This document shows positions 1 through 5,468 of a stretch of 5,468 bases of DNA, in pieces; positions within the stretch are counted from its first letter, which is position 1, and each line of letters starts with the position of its first letter. Location: positions 1 to 5,468 of the forward strand of contig WTGR01000683.1 of assembly GCA_011523485.1 (NCBI GenBank). The letters run 5' to 3'. A program made the position numbers and the translations under genes. Source of the stretch: Acidobacteriota bacterium. GTDB lineage: Bacteria > Acidobacteriota > Vicinamibacteria > Vicinamibacterales > UBA8438. The notes under the pieces were generated by a model. It saw nothing but the letters and a program-made list of their open reading frames with translations. It searched no databases and was not told the origin of the DNA.

Positions 1-1
1 T

Positions 2-424
2 TGCGACACCGAACTGGGCGCAGGCGAAGACACCACGAAAGCGCTACGCGTAGCGGTCGGCCGTTGGGCCGTTGGGCGTCCGGCTGCCGCTGCAGGCCCG
101 TCCGGTAAGCCGAGTGCATGGAAACCTGCCCGGTTCGTCGTCGTCGTCAGCGGAGACGACGGCCCTGGGGTGCAACGGCGCACCCCGCGGCCCGGGGCAC
201 GGCACGAAGAGGCAAGGAGCGCCGCGCGCTGGGACCTGGTGGGACTTCGTTGCGCAGCCGGCCTGCAACCGTGACAGCTGCTGTCTCAAGCGCGGCCATC
301 AACGAGCGCGTGCCGCCCGAGCCAGCAGTATGGACGCGCCTGCTGCTGCTGTTGCGCGTTGGCGACGCCCGGCAGCGGCGACGGCCAGTTCACGGTGGGC
401 ATCGAGGGTGTCAACGGTCACTGA
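2..424 (+). pseudogene. Possible degenerate 3' end of an unrecognised gene
   Basis: One forward frame is open from the left edge to an in-frame TGA at 272-274, then again to a TGA at 422-424. The last 20 or so codons (about 362-424, ending ...GQFTVGIEGVNGH) have the strongly GC-rich third position and mixed second position expected of real coding sequence. A strong intrinsic terminator starts only 5 bases after this stop, which is what the end of a transcription unit should look like. Upstream the signal is poor: codon-position bias is weak, a run of cysteine codons appears near 341-355, and a neighbouring frame looks more protein-like around 268-340. This suggests one or more frameshifts. 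The product is not recognised. The alternative is non-coding sequence with a chance open frame. Confidence 0.3.
42..55. repeat. Perfect 14-nt palindrome
   Basis: CGCTACGCGTAGCG reads identically on both strands. Just to its right (59-76) the 8-mer GGCCGTTG occurs twice in tandem. No function can be assigned; a short palindrome like this may be chance in GC-rich DNA. Confidence 0.4.
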
Positions 425-428
425 GATC

Positions 429-465
429 CGCGGAGTATGACCAGCTGGTCATACTCCGCGTTTTT
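429..465 (+). terminator. Intrinsic terminator: perfect 32-nt palindrome plus T5
   Basis: Positions 429-460 form a perfect palindrome (arms CGCGGAGTATGACC and GGTCATACTCCGCG around AGCT), giving a 14-bp hairpin with a 4-base loop. TTTTT follows directly at 461-465. The T-run is on the plus-strand side only; the other flank has no matching run. The hairpin therefore terminates rightward transcription. It sits 5 bases after the stop at 422-424, supporting a real gene end there. Because the hairpin itself is symmetrical it could also slow leftward transcription. Confidence 0.85.
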
Positions 466-805
466 ACGTGACCGACAACAAAGGGGTCCGTGGCAGGAGC
501 ACGCAGCAGGCGCCGCCGTCGTGGCGCACAGGTGCTTTGGCGGCCAGCACGCTGGAGCGGCGAAGAGGGGACCGTCCTCGGAGCACCCAAACGCGTTGGG
601 GCCGAGCCACCGCAAACGGCAAGCACGTCCCGTTGCTTGCACGCCACCCGCGGCACCGGGCCGTTTCGTCGTCCGGACGGTCTTCTCGCCGTGCCCCCGG
701 CTCAAGATTCTCGTTCGTACGGTTTCCTTCTCGCCTGCGCTCACATGCTCCGCCCCCGCTTCTCCCGCGAGGTCCGATTTTGCGGCTGCTTCGACGCCTT
801 GCGTC
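466..805. other. Stretch with no supportable gene
   Basis: Several forward and reverse frames are open here, as expected in GC-rich DNA, but none has a credible ribosome binding site, coherent codon bias or recognisable motif. An imperfect direct repeat is visible (GACGGTCTTCTCGCC near 676-690 and TACGGTTTCCTTCTCGCC near 719-736). It lies between a rightward terminator and the 3' end of the leftward parB-like gene, so it is a convergent intergenic region. Confidence 0.5.
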
Positions 806-833
806 CCCAGGTGAGAACCCGTTCTCACCTGGG
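806..833. repeat. 28-nt inverted repeat, 13-bp arms, 2-nt centre
   Basis: CCCAGGTGAGAAC and GTTCTCACCTGGG are exact reverse complements separated by CC. Neither side carries a T-run, and the two-base centre is too tight for a normal hairpin loop, so a protein-binding site is at least as likely as a terminator. It lies about 180 bases beyond the stop of the leftward parB-like gene. The core GAAC-CC-GTTC resembles half of a Gram-positive LexA box, but the spacing is two rather than four bases. No second copy was found in the window by eye. Confidence 0.6.
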
Positions 834-939
834 CGAGGACTGATTGGAAGCGGCCCTGTGATGGAGACCTTGTCGCATCGGCATCGGACAACCCGGCCGC
901 CGTTGCCTGTAGCCGGCGACGGCTCTGGAAGCAGAAGGG

Positions 940-968
940 GAGCGGCGGCGCGGTATGCGCCGTCGCTC
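940..968 (-). terminator. GC-rich hairpin downstream of the parB-like gene; possible U-less terminator
   Basis: Arms 940-951 and 957-968 pair over 12 bases around a 5-base loop (GGTAT); one pair (945/963) is a G-T. It lies about 45 bases past the stop codon of the leftward gene at 1013-1015, the usual place for its terminator. There is no T-run on the minus-strand exit side, only a weak CCCCTTCTGCTTCC. A smaller hairpin (CGACA-GCG-TGTCG, 986-998) lies between the stop and this one. Termination here is an inference from structure and position. Confidence 0.35.
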
Positions 969-1012
969 TCGCCGCCATCGAGACGCGACAGCGTGTCGAG
1001 TCCGCCAATCGT

Positions 1013-2716
1013 CTAGCCCCGCGACGCTCCGCCGCTCCCGGTGACACGGTTCCAAAGACCCCTGGCGGAAGCGGCGGCGTCGTTGACGAGCGTCTCCACC
1101 TGCGAGCCGCTGCCGGGCCGTAGCGCGTGACCCCACGGCGCCAGGGTCGCGACGAGATCGCTCGTCAGGCCGGAAAGGCCGAACAGGAACAGGGCGGTCC
1201 GGGGCATCCCCGCGGCTCGAGTCCCGCTGCGTCGGACGTTCGGCCCGCACCGCTCGAGCACGAACAAGTCCAGATACTCGGCATCGAGGAAGAGATCGAC
1301 CGTGGGATCGAGCGGCGTGAGTACCGCCGCACGCTGGACATCGCCGGTGTTGAGGGCCGAAAGCAGCTTCTCCGCGAAAGCCGCCAACCGGCTCGCCGGG
1401 GGCACGAGCAGGACGCAGCCGCGCCACGGCTTGCTCAGGTCGGAATGAGCCGGGTCGTGGCGATGGCGCGTCCGCAGGTCATGCTTGGCGGCCGCCGCAG
1501 AACAGAACGCAGCGTCGATGCGGCCGAACGCCAGATCCAGGGCCCGCACGATCTCCGGAGCCACGATGAGGCTGCTGGCCGACTCGACGGGCGGGTTCTC
1601 GCGGTGCTCGCCGGCAGCGGGAGCAGCGGGAGCTTCCGACGGCGACACCGAGCGGTTCGCGGCCGGGCCGACGTGCTTGCCTCCACCATCGGTGGCTTCG
1701 GGACGCGTGCTCGGGTCGGTCGGCACATCCGCAACGTCCTGGCCTCGGGAACCGGCCTCGCTCCGTACCCGCTCTGTCATGCGCTTATCGACAGCAGCCG
1801 GGTCGGCAGGCGGGGTCGGGTTGCCGGCGGTCTCCTTGCCGGCAGCATCTGCGGCGTGTAGGTTCTCGACCGCCGCCTTGAGGGTCTTGGCGCGACCCGC
1901 TTTCACGTCCTCGAGGGCTCGGGCTCGCAGCGCACGAGGTTCCTTACGGATCGCATGCGCGTCATTGGCAGTGATCACACCGTCGCGCATGGGCTGGTGC
2001 AACTCAGGAGCGTCCTCCACCACTCGCTCGGTCTTGCGCATCTGGGCCACCGAGACACGCATCCTGTCGCTCGTCGACTTCTGCGTCGGAGTGCGCTTGG
2101 TCGAGCCCTGGGCGTCACGGGCACGGTCGGCGAGGGAGCCGCCGGGATCGGAAGGTGTGTGAGAGGAGGATTGGACGCTCTCCGCACCGACTGCGGAGTC
2201 TTGGCCGTGGAGCGGCAACGAAGGCTGCCCGGTGCCGGAACGATCCTCGGCGGCCGGCCCCGGATTCGGTTCACTAGGCGCACCCGGGAAGTCGGTCTCC
2301 TCCACATCGCCGTCGCGGGTCCGGTCCTGGCGGTACTTGCGAATCGAAACGCCGATGGCCGCGCGCTGCGAAGCCGTGAGGTCGCGACGGTCCAGGTTTG
2401 CGATTGCGATGTAACTGATCGGATCGACACCGGGTGGCAGTTCCTCGAAACGGAGTTCGACCCCCGCCTCCAGTCCAGCGAGGAATCGGTTTCTGCCGTC
2501 GATGATGACGCTAGCTTCGGGACCCGTGACCACGATGGGTCGGGCGAGCCCGTTGACGCGGAGGCTCTCGACCAACTCCTCGCGGGTAGGTCCCTCCAAC
2601 AAGGGAAACAGATCAGCCACCGGGTGCACCGAGTACCTCTTCACTTTGTACGTGTAGACCTCGGGGAGACTCCCCGCGACACCGTCACCCGGCTTCGAAC
2701 CCGGATGCTCGGCCAT
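1013..2716 (-). CDS. ParB/Spo0J-type DNA-binding protein with C-terminal degenerate adenine-methyltransferase-like domain
   Basis: This 567-residue protein has a ParB N-terminal domain at about residues 21-130. It shows the family pattern HPVADLFPLLEG (31-42), LVESLRVNGLARPIVV (48-63), DGRNRFLAGLEAG (73-85) and IANLDRRDLTASQRAAI (105-121), the motifs that form the ParB box and CTPase/DNA-clamp fold. A Pro/Ser-rich linker (about 140-212) precedes a ParB-like helical DNA-binding segment (about 218-262, DAPELHQPMRDGVITANDA). After a second linker, residues 385-515 follow the layout of phage-type DNA adenine methyltransferases: APEIVRALDLAFGRIDAAF, then KPWRGCVLLVPPAS (429-442), then AVLTPLDPTVDLFL. 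However, the expected catalytic NPPY is VPPA and the expected IDLDP-type motif is IDAAF, so activity looks lost. No ParA neighbour is visible, making it an orphan, mobile-element-style ParB. The start is set by a strong Shine-Dalgarno and an in-frame stop just upstream. The ParB call is secure; the methyltransferase call is fold-pattern inference. Confidence 0.9.
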   Translation of the reverse strand: MAEHPGSKPGDGVAGSLPEVYTYKVKRYSVHPVADLFPLLEGPTREELVESLRVNGLARPIVVTGPEASVIIDGRNRFLAGLEAGVELRFEELPPGVDPISYIAIANLDRRDLTASQRAAIGVSIRKYRQDRTRDGDVEETDFPGAPSEPNPGPAAEDRSGTGQPSLPLHGQDSAVGAESVQSSSHTPSDPGGSLADRARDAQGSTKRTPTQKSTSDRMRVSVAQMRKTERVVEDAPELHQPMRDGVITANDAHAIRKEPRALRARALEDVKAGRAKTLKAAVENLHAADAAGKETAGNPTPPADPAAVDKRMTERVRSEAGSRGQDVADVPTDPSTRPEATDGGGKHVGPAANRSVSPSEAPAAPAAGEHRENPPVESASSLIVAPEIVRALDLAFGRIDAAFCSAAAAKHDLRTRHRHDPAHSDLSKPWRGCVLLVPPASRLAAFAEKLLSALNTGDVQRAAVLTPLDPTVDLFLDAEYLDLFVLERCGPNVRRSGTRAAGMPRTALFLFGLSGLTSDLVATLAPWGHALRPGSGSQVETLVNDAAASARGLWNRVTGSGGASRG

Positions 2717-2720
2717 TGTT

Positions 2721-2728
2721 CACCTCCT
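2721..2728 (-). promoter_or_regulatory. Ribosome binding site of the parB-like gene
   Basis: On the minus strand AGGAGGTG, a full match to the anti-Shine-Dalgarno, stands 4 bases before the ATG at 2716-2714. A TGA in the same frame lies inside this element, so translation cannot start further upstream. This fixes the start codon. Confidence 0.9.
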
Positions 2729-2751
2729 GTTGGTGTGCCGCGTTGTCCATC

Positions 2752-2771
2752 GTCGGCACCATCGCGCCGAC
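2752..2771. repeat. Short inverted repeat in the 5' leader of the parB-like gene
   Basis: GTCGGC and GCCGAC pair across 8 bases, 36-55 bases upstream of the parB-like start. It may be an operator or a leader hairpin, or chance. No convincing -10/-35 pair was identified beside it. Confidence 0.2.
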
Positions 2772-2999
2772 GTCTTAGGCTTCGCCAGTACGCACGCGCT
2801 CGCAGGCGGGCGCGGGGGCCGGCCGAGTGGCGACCTCGTCCAGGGTCGGTGTTCCGTGCAATCAGCCGCGGCCTCGGCCGTGGGTGTGGGGCGTGCGGCG
2901 TGTTGCTCTCGATCGTCCACGGCGTTGGCCCTGCGTCTCCTCCAGCGATGTCGTGCAGGAGTAGTGTTACGACCCGAGGTCGGTCGATGCCGATGGGGT

Positions 3000-3800
3000 C
3001 CCCGCACTGCCGCCGAGCGACAGGCCGACGACCAGGGGTCCTCACTGGTGGTCGGCGTCGAAGAGCGACGTCCGCACGTCGCCGCCGAGAGACACGAATC
3101 CTCGGGCCCTCGGAACGACGAGCTGGCCGTCCGCGACGAGAGCGACAGGACGGCGCCGCGGCTCTCGCGGTTCACCTCGAACTCGGTGCCATCGACCCCG
3201 CGGCCCCGAAGTAGCCGGTCGGCCCGAGGCTTGCGGCGCCGAACCCCGAGGCGTCGAGCGCAGCACCGCCCATCTGCGCGCCGCCGGGCAACGCTGAGCG
3301 CAACGTCCGCGGTGTCGCGCCGCGAGGCCCCCCACCACCGGCCGGCCCCTATGCACCGGCGGCCCGAGTCCGGAGAGCCAGTGGGCCGCGAGCTGGCCAC
3401 CGCACCCCGGGCGCGATCTCGCGGCCGGCGAACCGGCCGCACCATTCAGGCCTGCACACGGGGTTCACGCGCTCTTGACCTGGTTGTCGACCTCGACCGC
3501 GACGGTGCGGCCGAAGCGGGCAGGAAGCGCTCGCGGCAGCGCGTCGCAGTTGCTGATCGGGCCGGTCGCCTCATTGGCGACGAGTACGCCGGACAGCGGA
3601 TCGGAGAGCGTCAACGTGAACGTCTCGCTTCCCCGGTGCTGGTGTCGGGGACCTCGACATAGATCGTTTCGGACCGCTCGCCAGCGTAGACCGTGATCGT
3701 CGAGCTGCCTGCCGTGTAGTCGCTTCCCGCGGTCGCGCTGCCGTCCGACGTCGCCGCTAGTCAATGGTCAGTGCCGAGGCCCCTGTGGCGCCTGGTTCTC
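3000..3800 (-). pseudogene. Decayed Calx-beta / autotransporter-barrel outer-membrane protein gene
   Basis: Pieces of one protein family appear in the right order but in different frames. At 3799-3757 is a Calx-beta start (EPGATGASALTID). At 3754-3632 is ATSDGSATAGSDYTAG...VYAGERSETIYVEV. At 3631-3478 is SETFTLTLSDPLSG, then ALPRALPARFGRTVA. At about 3474-3410 is ERVNP...GRFAGREIAPG. At about 3200-3100 is GTEFEVNRESRGAVLSL and SSFRG. At 3099-3045 is FVSLGGDVRTSLFDAD. After an in-frame TGA at 3044-3042 comes GPLVVGLSLGG to 3000. From memory, Calx-beta autotransporters carry PRALLARFGRTA, GRFAGRE, a SF-x-GREGALSL-type motif, GGDVRTT-FGADY and GPLVVGLSLS in the same order. At least four frame changes plus one nonsense change (CGA to TGA would fit) make it non-functional. 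Both ends are missing: upstream Calx-beta repeats and most of the barrel. An intact version would lie in the outer membrane of a diderm bacterium. Confidence 0.75.
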
Positions 3801-4054
3801 GTCGTGATCCCGGCGGTACGTCCGGCGGTCGCCCGGGCCAGCGTGGGACGCACACGGCGACCCCTGTGCGGCTGTCGGACTTGTCACGCGTCCATGTCGG
3901 CGCACTGCTGCAGACAATCCTGACGAGCTTGGCGCACGTCCAGCGGCTACGGATCGAGGCCGCCGCCGGTTTGGCGGTGCACAACGTTCGTTATGGGCTC
4001 CCCGCCCGCTCCGCCGGCCGGCTTGCATTCTGGACGACCGTCTACCTGGCGTGT
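3801..4054. other. Region without an assignable gene upstream of the HTH-integrase unit
   Basis: One forward frame (stop TAG at 3758-3760, first ATG at 3764) stays open through this stretch and on into the integrase frame. About 3860-4030 shows a coding-like codon-position pattern (PVRLSDLSRVHVGALLQTILT), but there is no ribosome binding site at 3764, no stop before the next gene and no recognised motif. It could be another eroded gene or leader DNA. A weak promoter candidate (TTGGCG, 15 bases, TATGGG around 3971-3997) is too poor to call. Confidence 0.3.
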
Positions 4055-4063
4055 AGAAGGAGG
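4055..4063 (+). promoter_or_regulatory. Ribosome binding site of the HTH gene
   Basis: AGAAGGAGG lies 5 bases before the ATG at 4069, and an in-frame TAG (4054-4056) overlaps its first bases. Together they fix the start of the HTH protein gene. Confidence 0.8.
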
Positions 4064-4068
4064 CGAGC

Positions 4069-4631
4069 ATGCCCGACCTCCTCCCCAACCCGCACCCGGA
4101 GCAGCAATTGCAGGGAAAGGCGCGCCCGGTGCCCGCGAGGCCGCGGTGGCTGCTGGCCATCCCGGACGGCAGCCGGCAGCTCGAGGAACTGGACCGGGAG
4201 CTGCTCACACGACGCGACATTGAGCAGCCTGTTCGGGGTCTCGCGGGCGCGGGCGGCGCAGTCTGATGCGCACGTTCGGGGCCGATCTGACCGGGTATGC
4301 GCGCACGCTCCCGCGCACCCGGCTGCTGCGGCTGCTGCGGACGTACCGGGAGGGCACAGAGTTCCGGGGGGAGCAGGCTCGGCGCGCGCATCTGATGACC
4401 GAGCTGCGGAAGGCGCGGCTGACCGGCATTCGGGTGAGGGTTCCGGCAGAAACGCTCGACGGGCGTCTGTCGGAGCTGCCGGCGGGCGTGGTGGTCGAGC
4501 GCGATCGGATCGAGGTGCGCTACGCGGGCGCGAAGGAAGCCGTGGCGAAGCTGATGGCGCTGGCGCAGGCGTTGACGCGCGACTACGAGCGGTTCGAAGC
4601 GCTCGTGGCGGGGGAGGGGAGTACGGGATGA
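4069..4631 (+). pseudogene. Integrase-associated small helix-turn-helix protein, split by two +1 frameshifts
   Basis: Read literally, this is two frames: 4069-4266 (65 aa) and 4266-4631 (121 aa), meeting at TGATG. The join falls inside a motif that continues across all three frames: LLTRRDIEQ in the first, LFGVSRARAAQ in the second (4229-4261), then LMRTFGADL into the third. This is a helix-turn-helix of the DLERLFGVSRRTAQRLM type. Removing one base near 4228 and one near 4262 gives a single frame of 187 codons (186 aa). The N-terminal third holds PRWLLAIPDGSRQLEELDRE, the HTH spans about residues 45-70, and the C-terminal part ends ...AKLMALAQALTRDYERFEAL. The stop overlaps the integrase start by ATGA, so the two are translationally coupled. 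Its role is inferred as a DNA-binding accessory or regulator of the recombinase. Assembly errors rather than true mutation cannot be excluded. Confidence 0.75.
4266..4631 (+). CDS. C-terminal reading frame of the split HTH gene (121 aa as it stands)
   Basis: This is the intact downstream piece of the frameshifted HTH gene and is what an automatic caller is likely to report as a hypothetical protein. It begins MRTFGADLTGYARTLPRTRL and ends with EALVAGEGSTG. Codon bias is strong throughout. The ATG overlaps the stop of the upstream piece by one base, so it could be made by reinitiation, but its first residues are really the end of the HTH motif, so the original start is at 4069. Alone it would lack the recognition helix. 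No enzyme motif, membrane segment or signal peptide is visible. Confidence 0.55.
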   Translation: MRTFGADLTGYARTLPRTRLLRLLRTYREGTEFRGEQARRAHLMTELRKARLTGIRVRVPAETLDGRLSELPAGVVVERDRIEVRYAGAKEAVAKLMALAQALTRDYERFEALVAGEGSTG

Positions 4632-5468
4632 GCGAGGCCCTGGTTCCGGCGGTCGCCCGGCCGCCGGCCGCGTGCACCGGGACGGCGGCCATGGCGCTGC
4701 CGGCGGTGATCGTGGACGCGGGTCCGGTGGCTGTCGAGCGGTTCCTGGAGTTCTTCGCGGCGTCGATCTCCAACGGGCGGACGCGGGCGGCGTACGGGCG
4801 GGCCGTGGGACAGTTCCTGTCGTGGTGTGCGGCTCGGGGCCTGGGTTTGCGGGCGGTCGCGCCGCTGCACGTGGCGGCCTACATCCGCGCGCATCCGGGG
4901 TCGGCGCCGACGGTGAAACAGCACCTGGCCGCCATCCGGGTGCTGTGCGACTGGCTGGTCGTCCACCAGGTGCTGCCGGTGAATCCGGCCGCGGCCGTGC
5001 GGGGCCCGAAGCACGTGGTGACCAAGGGGGCTACGCCGGTGCTGACGCCGGCCGAGACGCGGTCGCTGCTCGACGGGATCGACCCGGGGTCTCTGGTCGG
5101 TCTTCGTGACCGTGCGCTGCTGAGCGTGATGGTGTACAGCTTCGCGCGGGTGAGCGCGGTCGTGGGGATGCGGCGGCAGGACTATTTCCTGCAGGGGAAG
5201 CGCGGATGGGTGCGGCTGCACGAGAAGGGCGGCAAGCGGCACGACGTGCCGGCCCATCACCGCGCCGAGGCCGCGGTAGATGCGTATCTGGTCGCCGGCG
5301 GGATTGAGGACGCGAAGGCGCCGTTGTTTCAGAGCGTTGACCGGTCGGGCTGCCTGAGCGGCCGGTCGCTGACGCGTCGCGTCGTGCTGTCGATGATCAA
5401 GCGCCGTGCGGCTGCGGCGGGTCTGCCGGCGTCGACGTGCTGCCACACGTTCCGGGCGACGGGCATCA
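4628..5468 (+). CDS. Tyrosine recombinase / site-specific integrase, 3' end outside the window
   Basis: The open frame runs 280 codons to the right edge. Residues about 34-125 form a SAM-like core-binding domain (VERFLEFFAASISNGRTRAAYGRAV; VKQHLAAIRVLCDWLVVHQVLPVNPA). The catalytic domain begins near LTPAETRSLLDGID (139-152). The first catalytic Arg is R174 in YSFARVSAVVGM, the beta-hairpin Lys is K200 in HEKGGKRH, and the HxxR box is H273-T-F-R276 in CCHTFRATGI. The second His/Trp and the nucleophilic Tyr lie beyond the edge, so activity cannot be judged fully, but nothing seen is broken. The start is the ATG overlapping the upstream stop (ATGA), with a purine-rich GGGGAGGGGAG at 4611-4621; an internal ATG at 4691 is a weaker alternative. 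It catalyses DNA strand exchange at specific sites, so it probably moves this island or a cassette. The upstream HTH gene is its coupled partner. Confidence 0.92.
   Translation, partial: MSEALVPAVARPPAACTGTAAMALPAVIVDAGPVAVERFLEFFAASISNGRTRAAYGRAVGQFLSWCAARGLGLRAVAPLHVAAYIRAHPGSAPTVKQHLAAIRVLCDWLVVHQVLPVNPAAAVRGPKHVVTKGATPVLTPAETRSLLDGIDPGSLVGLRDRALLSVMVYSFARVSAVVGMRRQDYFLQGKRGWVRLHEKGGKRHDVPAHHRAEAAVDAYLVAGGIEDAKAPLFQSVDRSGCLSGRSLTRRVVLSMIKRRAAAAGLPASTCCHTFRATGI

Noticed and set aside
813..826. LexA (SOS) box suggested by GAAC...GTTC
   Set aside because: Gram-positive-type boxes need four bases between GAAC and GTTC; here there are two.
418..1047. 209-codon open frame on the minus strand
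   Set aside because: It begins inside the parB-like gene and runs through hairpins and the terminator palindrome. There is no RBS, codon bias or motif.
2690..2707. tRNA T-arm-like GGTTCGAA on the minus strand as a tRNA/att site
   Set aside because: It encodes residues of the ParB-like protein's N-terminus, and no acceptor, D or anticodon stems can be built around it.
1955..3214. 419-codon open frame on the plus strand
   Set aside because: Most of it is the complement of the ParB-like gene, whose domains are clear on the other strand.
3421..3440. Perfect 8-bp hairpin with TTCG loop on the minus strand, read as a terminator
   Set aside because: It lies inside the autotransporter pseudogene and encodes the conserved GRFAGRE segment, so the symmetry comes from codons. 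No U-run follows.
2730..3662. 310-codon open frame on the plus strand
   Set aside because: It is antisense to the Calx-beta/autotransporter remnant, arginine- and serine-rich, with no ribosome binding site and no recognisable motif.
4264..4268. TGATG overlap read as a normal junction between two coupled genes
   Set aside because: The HTH motif and the exact 187-codon count after removing two bases show it is one broken gene; the overlap arises from the frameshift.
4583..5446. 287-codon open frame on the minus strand
   Set aside because: It is the complement of the tyrosine recombinase; its His/Arg-rich composition is typical of a shadow frame.
1..5468. CRISPR array, toxin-antitoxin pair, or canonical parS (TGTTTCACGTGAAACA-like)
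   Set aside because: No regularly spaced repeats, no small paired genes with matching motifs, and no parS-like site were found on reading both strands.

Overview
The window is uniformly GC-rich bacterial DNA with the look of an accessory or mobile island. No rRNA, tRNA, CRISPR array or recognisable IS element is visible. The only lineage clue is a decayed gene resembling Calx-beta autotransporter outer-membrane proteins. That points to a diderm, Proteobacteria-like or similar GC-rich bacterium, but a genus cannot be named.

Layout. (1) 1-465: the possible degenerate 3' end of a rightward gene stops at 424. It is followed at once by a strong intrinsic terminator, a perfect 32-nt palindrome plus T5. 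(2) 466-1012: no credible gene; it holds two clear hairpins or inverted repeats (806-833 and 940-968). (3) 1013-2716, minus strand: an intact 567-aa ParB/Spo0J-type protein with an excellent Shine-Dalgarno. Its C-terminal third looks like a phage-type DNA adenine methyltransferase fold that has lost its catalytic motifs. (4) About 3000-3800, minus strand: a pseudogene of a Calx-beta/autotransporter-barrel protein, recognisable in pieces across all three frames with several frameshifts and one in-frame stop. (5) 3801-4068: no assignable gene. (6) 4069-4631, plus strand: a small helix-turn-helix protein gene that can be read through only by removing two single-base insertions. It overlaps by ATGA with (7), a tyrosine recombinase from 4628 that runs off the right edge with the Arg, Lys and His-x-x-Arg catalytic residues in place.

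How it fits together. The HTH gene and the recombinase form a two-gene, translationally coupled unit, probably a DNA-binding accessory or regulatory factor with its integrase. The ParB-like protein is an orphan: no ParA is in the window, and no canonical parS was seen by eye. It is more typical of phage, plasmid or island DNA-binding proteins than of a chromosomal partition locus. The mix of intact mobile-element genes with decayed neighbours suggests a turnover region. The most notable items are the ParB/pseudo-methyltransferase architecture and the doubly frameshifted HTH partner of the integrase.
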